From assembly GCF_013782625.1 (NCBI RefSeq), contig NZ_CP056199.1, positions 2,126,588 through 2,190,587 of the forward strand: 64,000 nt of DNA, written 5' to 3'. Shown here piece by piece: positions 26,134 to 35,602 of this stretch. Position 1 is the stretch's first letter. Each line of letters opens with the position of its first letter. The position numbers were made by a program, and so were the translations under genes. Origin of the DNA: Enterobacter sp. RHBSTW-00994 (GTDB taxonomy: Bacteria; Pseudomonadota; Gammaproteobacteria; Enterobacterales; Enterobacteriaceae). The notes below the pieces were generated by a model, which saw only the letters and a program-made list of their open reading frames with translations, was not told the DNA's origin and ran no database searches.

Positions 26134-27920
26134 GGCATCCGTTTGATTTACGTCTTGACGTGCTGGCGCTGGCATACCGTGAAGGCCGTGTCACTCCGCG
26201 TGAAGTGATTGCCACATTACGCGAACGGGCGCTGGCGCTGAACCCGGAATTTAATGCTTTTATTCATATCCTGACGGCGGATGAACTGGAACCTTATCTG
26301 GCTGCGCTCGACGATGTGCAACCCGCGTCTTTACCGCTGTACGGTGTGCCGTTTGCCATCAAAGATAATATTGATCTTGCGGGCATCAACACGACAGCAG
26401 CCTGTCCAGCATATGCATATACAGCGGAGCAGGATGCGACCATCGTTGCTCAACTGATTGCTCTGGGGGCAATACCGCTCGGCAAAACCAATCTCGACCA
26501 GTTCGCCACCGGGCTCAACGGCACGCGCTCGCCGTATGGGGCATGTCGTAACAGCATACTTGCGGATTATCCGTCAGGCGGTTCCAGTGCAGGTTCGTCA
26601 CTGGCTGTGGCGTTAGGCCTGGCCAGTTTCTCACTCGGTACTGATACTGCCGGGAGCGGACGCGTTCCGGCTTCCTTAAACAACCTGGTTGGCCTGAAAG
26701 CAACCAAAGGGTTAATTTCGACAGCCGGCGTGATTCCGGCCTGCCGCACGCTGGACTGCGTGACCTTCTTCACGACCACAGCAGCAGAAGCAAGCCAGCT
26801 TTTGTCGCTAACGGCGGTGAACGACCCGCGCGACGAGTACAGCCGAACGAACCCAGCGTGGAATGGCCCGCAGGCATTTGGTATACCCGAACCGGGTTTT
26901 CGTTTCGGTGTGCCAGAGAGGCCTGAATTTCTTGGCTGTGAGGAAAGCGAAGCGCTCTTTAACGCCGCAAAAGCACGTTTAGTTGCGATGGGGGGCGTAC
27001 CTGTGGTGATTGATTTTACGCCATTCCTTGCCGCAGCAACGTTATTGTATGACGGCCCGTGGGTCGCTGAGCGCTATCATGTGGCGGGAAAATTGATTGA
27101 GCAACAGCCAGATGCTGTTCTGCCGGTAATTCGCGATGTACTCCGCAAAGCGCCAGAAACCGATGCGGTCGCAACGTTTGACGCCCAGTACAGATTACAG
27201 GGCTATAAAACGCAGTGTGATGCCATCCTGACCCATCTGGAATGCGTGCTGACACCGACGTATCCTCGCCCGGTCACGCTCGCAGAACTGGCGGATGAGC
27301 CGGTGAAACGTAACGCTGATCTGGGGTTTTATACCAATTTTATGAATCTGCTCGATTACGCCGCAGTTGCTGTACCTGCGGGGGTAATGGTGAGCGGATT
27401 ACCCTCCGGTGTGACCCTGTTTGGCCGGGCATTCACAGACCAATATTTGCTGAGCCTGGCTGATGCCTTGCAGCGACATCAGACGTTTGCGTTGCCCGGA
27501 GGCAGAGACGTGTCCAGCGTCGCCCCCGAATCGGTTGCCAGCCACGACCGAATGCCGATTGTGGTTTGTGGTGCGCATCTTGATGGGCTGCCGCTGAATG
27601 TTCAGTTGCGCCAGCGTGGCGCAACGCTGCGGGAGGAAACCCGAAGTGCGCCGCATTATCGCCTTTATGCGCTGGCAGACGGTAAACGGCCGGGCATGGT
27701 TCGCGACACGGAGCTGGGCGCAGCCATCGCTGTTGAAGTGTGGGAACTGCCGCACAGCGAAGTGGGATCATTCCTGGGTGGAATTCCTGCGCCGCTGGGG
27801 CTGGGTAAAGTGGAGCTGGAGGATGGTCGCTGGTTAACGGGCTTTATCTGTGAGGCGTACGGGTTACAAGGCGCGCAGGACATTACTGATTTCGGCGGAT
27901 GGCGGGCATGGCTCGCCTGA
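26130..27920 (+). CDS. atzF: Allophanate hydrolase
   Basis: A 596-residue amidase-signature enzyme that converts allophanate to N-carboxycarbamate and ammonia, with a C-terminal domain that completes decarboxylation, yielding two ammonia and CO2 overall. Visible: catalytic Lys in FAIKDNIDL, cis-Ser in PSGGSSAGSSLAVA and nucleophile Ser in TAGSGRVPA; AtzF-type C-terminal domain from about 475 (MPIVVCGAHLDGLPLNVQL to the end). ATG at 26130 overlaps the carboxylase stop, so the two are coupled. Last step of the guanidine pathway. A perfect hairpin follows. Confidence 0.9.
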   Translation: MRHPFDLRLDVLALAYREGRVTPREVIATLRERALALNPEFNAFIHILTADELEPYLAALDDVQPASLPLYGVPFAIKDNIDLAGINTTAACPAYAYTAEQDATIVAQLIALGAIPLGKTNLDQFATGLNGTRSPYGACRNSILADYPSGGSSAGSSLAVALGLASFSLGTDTAGSGRVPASLNNLVGLKATKGLISTAGVIPACRTLDCVTFFTTTAAEASQLLSLTAVNDPRDEYSRTNPAWNGPQAFGIPEPGFRFGVPERPEFLGCEESEALFNAAKARLVAMGGVPVVIDFTPFLAAATLLYDGPWVAERYHVAGKLIEQQPDAVLPVIRDVLRKAPETDAVATFDAQYRLQGYKTQCDAILTHLECVLTPTYPRPVTLAELADEPVKRNADLGFYTNFMNLLDYAAVAVPAGVMVSGLPSGVTLFGRAFTDQYLLSLADALQRHQTFALPGGRDVSSVAPESVASHDRMPIVVCGAHLDGLPLNVQLRQRGATLREETRSAPHYRLYALADGKRPGMVRDTELGAAIAVEVWELPHSEVGSFLGGIPAPLGLGKVELEDGRWLTGFICEAYGLQGAQDITDFGGWRAWLA

Positions 27921-27929
27921 TATGAGAGG

Positions 27930-27954
27930 GCAGCCAGTGGATGACACTGGCTGC
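27930..27954. terminator. Shared hairpin between atzF and dmsD
   Basis: GCAGCCAGTG-gatga-CACTGGCTGC, ten perfect pairs, placed in the 40-base gap between the two convergent genes. No clear T-run on either side; probably a bidirectional terminator. Confidence 0.6.
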
Positions 27955-27960
27955 ATGCCA

Positions 27961-28575
27961 TTAACGGTAAAGCGGCTTTTCTGCGACCGGGATCAGCAGC
28001 GCGGATTGCCAGTCTGCCAGCGTCAATTGCGCGAGTTTCCCGAGCACCGTGTAGAACGGGTGTCCGGCCTTGTCGACAAAGACGGAAAGGAAACGGGTGC
28101 TCCACGGTAACAGATGCCAGGCCAGAAGCTGGTCTCGTTCGGTATTACGGTCGTTCTCAGAAAGCCATGCCGCCAGCATCAGCAATGTGCCGAAGTGATC
28201 TTCCGGCTCATTTTGCTGCATTTCAAACGCAATGCTGTTTTCACGCATCCACTGGCGTAATGCGAGTGTCGATTCGCCGAATAAAACCGACTCACGATCC
28301 AGCCAGACGGAACCCCAGGGAGGGGCAGGCAATGCCCACGGTCCCACAAACAGTCGCTGCCAGGCTTCAGGCAATGTCTCATCGGCCGGAGTGTTCAGGG
28401 TTTCGGCGAGCGGGGTGATGACCTCTTTTGGAAGCGGCCAGTCCTGAACCCAGTCGGTATGGGTAAGGGCGGATACCAGGGGAGCAGCCTGCGCACTGTC
28501 AGGCGCAAAATAGAACAGTGCACCCAGAACCCGGGCGCTAAAGGCGAACGCCTCGCGTTGCGATACTTCATTCAT
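27961..28575 (-). CDS. dmsD: Tat proofreading chaperone DmsD
   Basis: A 204-residue TorD/DmsD-family chaperone that binds the twin-arginine signal of DmsA/YnfE-type reductases and holds them until the molybdenum cofactor is inserted. E. coli DmsD has the same length and conserved blocks (RVLGALFYFAP, WQRLFVGPWALPAPPWGSVWLDRESVLFG, EPEDHFGTLL, PWSTRFL). The ATG at 28575 has AAGGA upstream and gives the E. coli N-terminus; a longer open frame is ignored. It lies 77 bases downstream of ynfE with no ynfF/G/H between. A GC-rich hairpin sits in that gap. Confidence 0.92.
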   Translation of the reverse strand: MNEVSQREAFAFSARVLGALFYFAPDSAQAAPLVSALTHTDWVQDWPLPKEVITPLAETLNTPADETLPEAWQRLFVGPWALPAPPWGSVWLDRESVLFGESTLALRQWMRENSIAFEMQQNEPEDHFGTLLMLAAWLSENDRNTERDQLLAWHLLPWSTRFLSVFVDKAGHPFYTVLGKLAQLTLADWQSALLIPVAEKPLYR

Positions 28576-28652
28576 AACAACATTCCTTGCTTCCGCGCAA
28601 GTGGCCCCGCGCGGAGAGTTCACTTGATTTGACCAGTATAACGCGAACCGGC

Positions 28653-31091
28653 TTAAGCCTTCTCGATCTGTACCAGATTCGTGTGCTGCGGGTTGCCCTT
28701 CGCCAGGGGAGAAGGACGATGTGTGGTCAGGGTATTGATACAGGCGCCATGGTCAATGCGATCGCCCTTCATGTTGGCGTCGTGCCATGCGCCCTGGCCC
28801 ATTGCGCTTACGCCAGGCATGATGCGAGGAGTAACTTTTGCCGAAATACGCACTTCACCGCGATCGTTAAAGACGCGGACCATGTCGCCGTTTTTGATTC
28901 CTCGCTGCCCGGCATCCACCGGATTAAGCCACACTTCCTGACGGCAGGCCGCCTGAAGCACATCAATATTGCCGTAGCTGGAATGGGTGCGGGCCTTGAA
29001 ATGGAAACCAAACAACTGTAGTGGGAATGTACTGCGTTCCGGTGCATCCCAGCCTTCAAACGTGGAAGCGTAAACCGGCAGTGGTGTAATGGATTCATCT
29101 TCTGCCAGCTCCCAGGATGCCGCGATTTTCGCAAGCTTGCTGGAGTAAATCTCAATCTTGCCTGACGGCGTTTTGAGTGGATTTGCCTGCGGATCGTCGC
29201 GGAATTTTTTATAGGCCACAAAGTGTCCCGCCGGATCTTTGCGCTTATAAATCCCCATCTCTTTCAGTGCGTCGTAGGAGGGCAATTGGGGATCTTTTTC
29301 AAGCATTTTGGCGTACAGATACTGTAGCCACTGTGCCTGAGTGCGCCCTTCGGTGAACTGCTGATGAATATCCGGGCCGAGCCGTTTCGCCACTTCGCTC
29401 ATGATCCAGTAAATCGGTTTGCGCTCAAACTTCGGTGCGGTGACAGGCTGCAGGAAGATCAGATACCCCATGTTGCCAGCATAATCGTTCGGGATGATGT
29501 CTTCTTGTTCCACGGTCATCAGGTCGGGCAGTACAAGGTCGGCGTATTTCGCGGATGAGGTCATGAAATTGTCGATGACCACAATCATTTCGCATTTGCG
29601 CTCATCCTGCAAAATGTCGTGGGTTTTGTTGATGTCCGAATGCTGGTTAATGATGGTGTTACCGGCATAGTTCCAGATGAACTTGATCGGTACATCAAGC
29701 TTATCTTTTCCGCGAACGCCATCGCGCAATGCCGTCATTTCCGGGCCGCGCGCAATGGCGTCGGTCCAGCTAAAACAGGAGATCTGGGTTTTCACCGGGT
29801 TATCCGGCAGCGGCATTCGCTCAATGGTGATGGTATAGGTTGATTCTCGTGCCCCACTGTTTCCGCCGTTGATCCCTACGTTGCCTGTCAGAATGGGTAG
29901 CATGGCGATAGCGCGCGAGGTTTGTTCGCCGTTGGCCTGACGTTGTGGCCCCCAGCCCTGGCAGATATAGGCGGGTTTTGCCGTCCCAATTTCGCGTGCA
30001 AGTTTAATGATGCGCTCGGCAGGGATACCCGTAATACGCGAAGCCCACTCCGGGGTTTTGGCGGTAGCATCGTCACCCTGGCCCAGAATGTAGGCTTTAT
30101 AGTGACCGTTGGCAGGCGCACCTTCCGGCAGCGTTTTCTCGTCATAACCTACGCAGTAGGTATCCAGGAAAGACTGGTCGACCAAATTTTCGTCAATCAA
30201 AACCCATGCAATCCCGGCCACCAGCGCGGCATCAGTGCCTGGACGTATAGGGACCCACTCATCCTCGCGTCCGGCTGCGGTGTCGGTATAACGAGGATCG
30301 ATCACGATCATTCGCGCATTTGAGCGCTCGCGTGCCTGTTCAAGATAGTAGGTGATCCCGCCGCCGCTCATGCGTGTTTCCGCAGGGTTATTTCCGAACA
30401 TCACCACCAGCTTGCTGTTCTCAATATCGGAGGTACTGTTCCCGGCATTTGTGCCGTAGGTGTACGGCATGGCGCAGGCGATTTGTGCAGTGCTGTACGT
30501 GCCATAGTGGCTAAGAAAGCCGCCGTAGCAGTTCATCAGACGTGCGACCAGTGAGGCATACGGAGAGGAGCGCGTAATGTTGCCACCGACAATGCCGGAG
30601 GAGTAGTTAATGTAAACGGCTTCGTTACCGTAGGTTTCCACCACGCCTCTCAGGCTGGTAGTCAGGGTATTCAGCGCTTCATCCCAACTGATGCGCTCGA
30701 ATTTTCCTTCTCCACGTTTGCCAACGCGTTTCATGGGGTAGTTAAGACGATCCGGATGATTAATACGGCGGCGGATGGAACGTCCTCGCAGGCAGGCGCG
30801 TACCTGGTGATCGCCATAGATATCGTCGCCAGTATTATCGGTCTCAACCCAGTACACTTCGTCATCACGCACGTGTAACCGGAGCGCACAGCGACTCCCG
30901 CAGTTTACGGAACAGGCTCCCCAGACGACTTTATCCTCACCGGGGCGGGTAGCATGTTGCACCGCTGCAGCGGCAGTTTTTAGACCAAAGGGGAGAGAAA
31001 GGCCACCGGCGGCAAGCGCCAGTGAGCCTATTGCGGTAGATTTGACCAGCGTTCGACGGCTTATCCCGCCGTGGTTGTCTGCCTCGGACAT
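28653..31091 (-). CDS. ynfE: Tat-exported molybdopterin oxidoreductase YnfE (DmsA/selenate reductase family)
   Basis: An 812-residue DMSO-reductase-family catalytic subunit, close to E. coli YnfE throughout. Tat signal SRRTLVKST at the N-terminus; [4Fe-4S] cysteines in WGACSVNCGSRCALRL and VRACLRG; Mo-ligand Ser in YGTYSTAQ; C-terminal cofactor-binding domain ending SPLAKGNPQHTNLVQIEKA. YnfE reduces selenate in E. coli and normally needs YnfG (Fe-S) and YnfH (membrane anchor) for electrons. Those genes, and ynfF, are missing here: dmsD follows directly. An FNR-like site lies about 100 bases upstream. It may borrow DmsBC encoded elsewhere, or be a remnant. Confidence 0.92.
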   Translation of the reverse strand: MSEADNHGGISRRTLVKSTAIGSLALAAGGLSLPFGLKTAAAAVQHATRPGEDKVVWGACSVNCGSRCALRLHVRDDEVYWVETDNTGDDIYGDHQVRACLRGRSIRRRINHPDRLNYPMKRVGKRGEGKFERISWDEALNTLTTSLRGVVETYGNEAVYINYSSGIVGGNITRSSPYASLVARLMNCYGGFLSHYGTYSTAQIACAMPYTYGTNAGNSTSDIENSKLVVMFGNNPAETRMSGGGITYYLEQARERSNARMIVIDPRYTDTAAGREDEWVPIRPGTDAALVAGIAWVLIDENLVDQSFLDTYCVGYDEKTLPEGAPANGHYKAYILGQGDDATAKTPEWASRITGIPAERIIKLAREIGTAKPAYICQGWGPQRQANGEQTSRAIAMLPILTGNVGINGGNSGARESTYTITIERMPLPDNPVKTQISCFSWTDAIARGPEMTALRDGVRGKDKLDVPIKFIWNYAGNTIINQHSDINKTHDILQDERKCEMIVVIDNFMTSSAKYADLVLPDLMTVEQEDIIPNDYAGNMGYLIFLQPVTAPKFERKPIYWIMSEVAKRLGPDIHQQFTEGRTQAQWLQYLYAKMLEKDPQLPSYDALKEMGIYKRKDPAGHFVAYKKFRDDPQANPLKTPSGKIEIYSSKLAKIAASWELAEDESITPLPVYASTFEGWDAPERSTFPLQLFGFHFKARTHSSYGNIDVLQAACRQEVWLNPVDAGQRGIKNGDMVRVFNDRGEVRISAKVTPRIMPGVSAMGQGAWHDANMKGDRIDHGACINTLTTHRPSPLAKGNPQHTNLVQIEKA

Positions 31092-31187
31092 GACTCACTC
31101 CATCATTTTGAGTAGGGTTTATTTTTACCCGTTATGACAACCGGGTTAATGATAAAGTGAGTGTTACTTATTTAGGGTTAAAGGATA

Positions 31188-31201
31188 TTAATCCTTATCA
31201 A
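31188..31201 (-). promoter_or_regulatory. FNR-like site upstream of ynfE
   Basis: TTAATCCTTATCAA matches the FNR palindrome TTGAT-N4-ATCAA with one mismatch, centred about 103 bases before the ynfE start codon. The E. coli ynfE operon is FNR-activated, so anaerobic induction is the likely role. Confidence 0.5.
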
Positions 31202-31239
31202 GCTAATGGATATTGCCGGTCTCGGAAAGAATATCCCTG

Positions 31240-31530
31240 TCACTGCGGTTCACTCGGTGCTTCCTGAGAACCCGACGTTTGAGCATTTCCTGTGCGGGTA
31301 TATAAAATTTTAAACGTATCACTCGCACAATGCCCAACAACCTGCGCGTCAGGTTGATCGGCCTGGTCGTTCGGAACTATGTTGAGCGTGAAGCCTGCCT
31401 CTGGGACGCCATTATTGATAATTTTCTGCTGAATATCACTTTTCACGCGTTCGCAAGAGTCCGGGGCGGCCAGAAGGGCCGGGGAAGCACTCATCAACAG
31501 CAGGGCGGTAATCCAGGGTAACCGTTTCAT
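31240..31530 (-). CDS. ynfD: Periplasmic DUF1161 protein YnfD
   Basis: A 96-residue secreted protein with a signal peptide (MKRLPWITALLLMSASPALLAA), near identical to E. coli YnfD over its first 85 residues. Two Cys in the mature part (DSCERV and GHCASD) may form a disulfide. Function unknown; DUF1161 family. It keeps its E. coli position just upstream of ynfE, but ynfC, its usual other neighbour, is separated from it by a 456-residue coiled-coil gene. Confidence 0.88.
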   Translation of the reverse strand: MKRLPWITALLLMSASPALLAAPDSCERVKSDIQQKIINNGVPEAGFTLNIVPNDQADQPDAQVVGHCASDTFKILYTRTGNAQTSGSQEAPSEPQ

Positions 31531-31860
31531 TTGTTGCTCCTTCTCTCTGTGTGTAGGGTAATTTTAGCAGACTTCCTGTAAGTATTTGTTTTTGGTGGCA
31601 ACATTCTGAATTATCTTAAAAAGAAGAAAAGATCGGGTGGGCAATAATATTTGCTTTTATCTTAAATTTCCGCCGGATGTGTGCGAAATCAAAGCGTGCT
31701 CATTCGGAAAACCTATAATCCTCACCTATTGATTAGTCTCTGGTCAGTCAAATCGAGAATACCTGCACTCCACGCATTTCTGTTGTATTGCCATATTGTT
31801 GACAATTCCTGTTCAGGACCTTTTCCCGTGGGTTGCAGGATCTCCGCATAAGTGAAGAAA
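31531..31860. other. Divergent promoter region between ynfD and the coiled-coil gene
   Basis: About 330 AT-rich bases with no gene seen. A TATAAT hexamer at 31714-31719 faces the coiled-coil gene but has no matching -35; a TTGACA at 31799 lacks a good -10. No inverted repeats of note. Confidence 0.4.
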
Positions 31861-33228
31861 ATGAGTACCGATAACAAGCTAATTAGCTTACTTCGTCAAT
31901 CCTATGGAACGTCTAATCCGCAGGAAGCCGCAACGTTTCTGTCGTCGGCGATTGGCCGCGTGCTGAAGATGGAAAAAGAGGCGCGACGCGCGCACATTAC
32001 GGAGGCGCTGAAGGGCGTTGACCTCCGTCGGGACGCTGGCGGCGGCATGAACAGTAAGCCGAAGACCGTCTATAAAGACACGAAAGCGACCCAGGAAAAA
32101 CTGGCAAAACTGGAAGCCACTCTCCAGGAAATGAAGGCGAAATATCACGCCTTGCTTAACGATGGTCCTCAAACGGCTGAAGAGAATACGCGGCTGAAAA
32201 ACCGCATTGCCGAACTTCAGAAAAGTATCGAAAACCAAAAAAGTCAGCATTTTCAGGAGTTGGCGTTACTGCGACAACACAGCAGTAACGTGGCGAATGC
32301 CAGCGAATTGGCCGCGCTTCAGCAGCAGCTTGAAGATTTTCAGGAATTATCGACTCAGCTCAGTGACGAATGTGAACAGCATAAAACCCGTCTGAAGACA
32401 CTGGAAGCGACCCTTGAAGATAAAACCGCACAGGTGGCACGTCTGAAAAAGGTGATGGCAGAAGTTGCTGCTGGCGATGAGGCTAATGAGACGAACGTGC
32501 ATCAGTTAGAGCTGGAACTGGCTAACGCACAGGAAGCGCTCGCGGTGGCCAGAAAGCAGAATGAAGAATACAACGATAAACTCCTTGCAACCCTGGATTC
32601 GCATCTCGCGGCTAACCATGAAATTGATGAATTAAACGCGAAGCTGGTGGCAGCACTCGATTTCGGCCAGGTGTTTGCCGACGAGGCTGACCACTGGAAA
32701 AACGCGCATGACCAGAAATATGCGGATTATGAAGAGCTCCAGCGACGTGCGGAGCAGACGCAAACGGAAGTGCAGAGCAAATATGTTGATGAGCACCAAC
32801 GGTACAAAGCAGCCAGTCGTAAAATTGACAGCATTATTGAGGAAAAAGACGGTCTACACCGGCAGATAACCCATGTGCGATCGCTGTTGAAATTCGAAGA
32901 ACAGAAGAGCAGCGATCTGACCCGGCAATTAAGCGCCGCTCGGCTTGAAATGACATCCATGACGGACGATCTCGCTCAGGAAAAGAGGGTGAGTGAGTTG
33001 TATGCAAAAAATATCAGAGAGCTGCATGACCAGTTGGCATTGTTGAAGAATCGACCAGTACTTCCGGATTGGTTATTCAGTGGTTCGATGGCGAGTGGCA
33101 TCTGCTTTGGCCTGCTCTTTTCGTTTAGCGCTGACGTTGCGCCAGCCCAACGCGTGTTACTGGGGGTGTGCAGTGGGGCTGTTGCTTTTACTGTCGCCAG
33201 GATAATCACTAAGAAAAATCATCAATGA
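31861..33228 (+). CDS. Unrecognised coiled-coil membrane protein
   Basis: A 455-residue protein I cannot assign. Residues 1-60 form a possible small domain (LLRQSYGTSNPQEAATFLSSAIGRVLKMEKEARRAHITEALKGVD); about 70-385 is almost continuous coiled coil, with heptads rich in Leu, Glu, Gln and Lys; the last 55 residues hold two hydrophobic helices (LFSGSMASGICFGLLFSF and RVLLGVCSGAVAFTVARII) and a basic tail, so it is anchored by its C-terminus with the coil in the cytoplasm (inferred). ATG 31861 is used; a GTG three codons earlier is possible. It interrupts the E. coli ynfC-ynfD pair and has its own transcription direction relative to ynfD. Role unknown. Confidence 0.75.
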   Translation: MSTDNKLISLLRQSYGTSNPQEAATFLSSAIGRVLKMEKEARRAHITEALKGVDLRRDAGGGMNSKPKTVYKDTKATQEKLAKLEATLQEMKAKYHALLNDGPQTAEENTRLKNRIAELQKSIENQKSQHFQELALLRQHSSNVANASELAALQQQLEDFQELSTQLSDECEQHKTRLKTLEATLEDKTAQVARLKKVMAEVAAGDEANETNVHQLELELANAQEALAVARKQNEEYNDKLLATLDSHLAANHEIDELNAKLVAALDFGQVFADEADHWKNAHDQKYADYEELQRRAEQTQTEVQSKYVDEHQRYKAASRKIDSIIEEKDGLHRQITHVRSLLKFEEQKSSDLTRQLSAARLEMTSMTDDLAQEKRVSELYAKNIRELHDQLALLKNRPVLPDWLFSGSMASGICFGLLFSFSADVAPAQRVLLGVCSGAVAFTVARIITKKNHQ

Positions 33229-33344
33229 TACCCATCTCAGATCTCTGCCGTATCGACGCAGGGTGATGCTGACATTTCGGTTTCGCGTAACCATCTGTAT
33301 TTGCTAATATGATTGGGAATTATCTCCCTGTATCGGTAAATAAC

Positions 33345-34055
33345 GTGAAGAAATATGCAGTCATAGTGTTACTGGGCACGGTACTGGCGGGATGTGACAA
33401 CAATTCCGCGCCATTATCTTTTACGCCGGAAATGGCCAGTTTCTCGAATGAGTTCGATTTTGATCCACTGCGCGGGCCGGTGAAAGACTTTACACAGACA
33501 CTGCTCAACGACAAAGGAGAAGTCTCCAAACGGGTAACGGGGACGATGTCGACGGAAGGGTGTTTTGACACGCTGGAGTTGCATGATCTGGAGTCAAATA
33601 CCGGTGTGGCATTGGTGCTGGATGCGAATTATTACCTTGATGCCGAAACTCAACAGCGCAAGGTGAAGCTGCAAGGTAAGTGCCAGCTTGCTGAGTTGCC
33701 ATCTGCAGGGGTGACGTGGGATACCGACGATAATGGTTTTGTCGTGGCGGCGCACGGTAAAGCGATGGAAGTGAAATACCGTTACGATGCAGAAGGGTAT
33801 CCACTGGGTAAAAGCACGCAATCAGGGGATCAACGCCTCTCTGTCCAGTCTACTCCGTCGAAAGATGCGCGAAAAAAACTGGATTACAGTGCGGTGAGTA
33901 TGTTGAATGACAAGCCGTTAGGCCACGTGAAGCAGAGCTGTGACTACGACCGTCATGATAATCCGGTGACGTGCAATTTGCTGATCATCGATGACAGCGT
34001 CAAGCCTGCGATTGAGCGCAAGTACACCATCAAAAACAGCATTGATTACTATTGA
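33345..34055 (+). CDS. ynfC: YnfC family lipoprotein
   Basis: A 236-residue lipoprotein, same length as E. coli YnfC and highly similar (FTPEMASFSNEFDFDPLRGPVKDFTQTL). Lipobox V-L-A-G-C with lipidated Cys near residue 17. GTG at 33345 is chosen because it places the signal peptide normally and equals the E. coli length; the upstream ATG at 33309 would add 12 residues before the signal. Envelope location; function unknown. Convergent with speG. Confidence 0.88.
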   Translation: MKKYAVIVLLGTVLAGCDNNSAPLSFTPEMASFSNEFDFDPLRGPVKDFTQTLLNDKGEVSKRVTGTMSTEGCFDTLELHDLESNTGVALVLDANYYLDAETQQRKVKLQGKCQLAELPSAGVTWDTDDNGFVVAAHGKAMEVKYRYDAEGYPLGKSTQSGDQRLSVQSTPSKDARKKLDYSAVSMLNDKPLGHVKQSCDYDRHDNPVTCNLLIIDDSVKPAIERKYTIKNSIDYY

Positions 34056-34065
34056 TGTTTCTGGA

Positions 34066-34092
34066 AATGCGCGGCAGGGAAAACCGCGCATT
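34066..34092. terminator. Hairpin between convergent ynfC and speG
   Basis: AATGCGCGG / CCGCGCATT, nine perfect pairs with a nine-base A-rich loop, filling the gap between the two stop codons; probably a bidirectional terminator. Confidence 0.65.
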
Positions 34093-34097
34093 GCCTG

Positions 34098-34664
34098 TTA
34101 CTGCGCGGTGGTTTTTAGCAGGCTGGTACTTGTCGCTTTGTGCCCGGCAAGATGCTGATGCTGGAAAATACACATGCGAATGGTATTGCGATACTCGCCA
34201 TTGATAAAGAACTCATGAATCAGTTCACCTTCCACCATAAACCCTAGCTTACGGTAGATATGAATCGCTTTTTCGTTCTCTTTATCGACAATGAGGTAGA
34301 GCTTATACAGGTTAAGTACGTTAAACCCGTAATCCATTGCCAGCTTTGCCGCACGTGATGCGAGGCCTTTTCCCTGATATTCCGGAGAAATGATGATCTG
34401 GAACTCTGCCCGGCGGTGAACGTGATTGATTTCAACCAGCTCAACCAGCCCGGCTTTTTCGCCCTCACACTCCACAACGAAACGACGCTCGCTCTGATCG
34501 TGGATATGCTTATCATACAGATCGGACAGCTCGACAAACGCCTCGTAAGGCTCTTCAAACCAGTAGCGCATCACGCTGGCGTTATTGTCGAGTTGATGAA
34601 CGAAGCGCAAATCTTCGCGCTCCAGTGGTCGAAGTCTAACGGCTAACATATCGGCCATACTCAT
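34098..34664 (-). CDS. speG: Spermidine N1-acetyltransferase SpeG
   Basis: A 188-residue GNAT acetyltransferase, nearly identical to E. coli SpeG over the core ([33 protein letters not shown]). Acetyl-CoA loop in [21 protein letters not shown] (Q/R-x-x-G-x-G/A). It acetylates spermidine and spermine to prevent polyamine toxicity, and works as a dodecamer. Three candidate ATGs lie in the first six codons; the first is used. It sits 9 bases downstream of ynfB's stop on the same strand, so the two may be cotranscribed. It complements the spermidine exporter MdtJI at the start of the window. Confidence 0.95.
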   Translation of the reverse strand: MSMADMLAVRLRPLEREDLRFVHQLDNNASVMRYWFEEPYEAFVELSDLYDKHIHDQSERRFVVECEGEKAGLVELVEINHVHRRAEFQIIISPEYQGKGLASRAAKLAMDYGFNVLNLYKLYLIVDKENEKAIHIYRKLGFMVEGELIHEFFINGEYRNTIRMCIFQHQHLAGHKATSTSLLKTTAQ

Positions 34665-34673
34665 TCTGTAATA

Positions 34674-35012
34674 TTAAGGTGCAACCACGCGTCCGGTTCG
34701 ACGATCCAGGCAGCGCAGCGTGTTCTGTTCCCAGTAGGCGTTCACATTCGCGCTTTGCTGGCACTTATCGCGTGCATCAAAGGCGACATCAGCTTTATCC
34801 CACTCTTTCTCAGCCCGCTTATTTACCTTCTGGCGAAGATTGCGGGTGTCATTCCATTGTTCTTTATCCATGGCAGCGTTCTGGCGGCTTTGCGCACTGT
34901 CGCCTGACTCAATGATCAGTTTGTTGGTTTCAGCAGAAACCGGTGCGGTAAAGGCGAACGTTGTCAGTGCGAGCATTGCCGTCAGACAAAGGCGTTTGCG
35001 TAATGTACTCAT
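34674..35012 (-). CDS. ynfB: DUF1283 periplasmic protein YnfB
   Basis: A 112-residue exported protein with a signal peptide ([20 protein letters not shown]) and the conserved block [33 protein letters not shown] shared with E. coli YnfB. Two Cys (RDKCQQ and LRCLDR) in the mature part. Function unknown. Upstream of and close to speG; divergent from ynfA. Confidence 0.88.
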   Translation of the reverse strand: MSTLRKRLCLTAMLALTTFAFTAPVSAETNKLIIESGDSAQSRQNAAMDKEQWNDTRNLRQKVNKRAEKEWDKADVAFDARDKCQQSANVNAYWEQNTLRCLDRRTGRVVAP

Positions 35013-35164
35013 TGGCGTGTTCCTTGTAGTGGGTGCAGATAAACGATTTACCCAGGCTGAATTCTACACTAATCCGAAAAAGGGGCATACCCGTGGGCAG
35101 GTATGGAAAAGTAAACGAGATTATCGCGTATGATGTCTAAACCAATCCTCATATAAAGATAACC

Positions 35165-35491
35165 ATGATTAAAACAACGCTGCTTTTCTTTGCGACCGCA
35201 TTATGCGAAATCATTGGCTGCTTCTTGCCCTGGCTCTGGCTGAAAAAAGGGGCCTCAATACTGTTACTTATCCCGGCCGGGGTCGCTCTCGCATTATTTG
35301 TCTGGCTGCTCACCCTGCATCCTGCTGCCAGCGGACGCGTTTACGCGGCGTATGGCGGTGTTTACGTCTGTACGGCTTTGCTGTGGTTGCGGGTGGTGGA
35401 TGGCGTCAAATTGAGTCTCTATGACTGGACCGGGGCCGTCGTTGCGCTTTGCGGTATGCTGATTATCGTGGCTGGCTGGGGGCGCGCGTAA
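35165..35491 (+). CDS. ynfA: YnfA family inner-membrane protein
   Basis: A 108-residue protein with four hydrophobic helices, near identical to E. coli YnfA ([39 protein letters not shown]). YnfA belongs to UPF0060, distantly related to SMR drug exporters, and has been implicated in drug efflux in Shigella. Monocistronic, divergent from ynfB. Confidence 0.9.
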   Translation: MIKTTLLFFATALCEIIGCFLPWLWLKKGASILLLIPAGVALALFVWLLTLHPAASGRVYAAYGGVYVCTALLWLRVVDGVKLSLYDWTGAVVALCGMLIIVAGWGRA

Positions 35492-35602
35492 GCGCCCTTA
35501 TTTTGTGATCGTTCGCTGATTTTATGATCATTATACTTGTATGGTAGTAGTGTAGTTGCGTAAATTTCCTGCATCACAACATGCGATGTAAGGAACTGGA
35601 TT

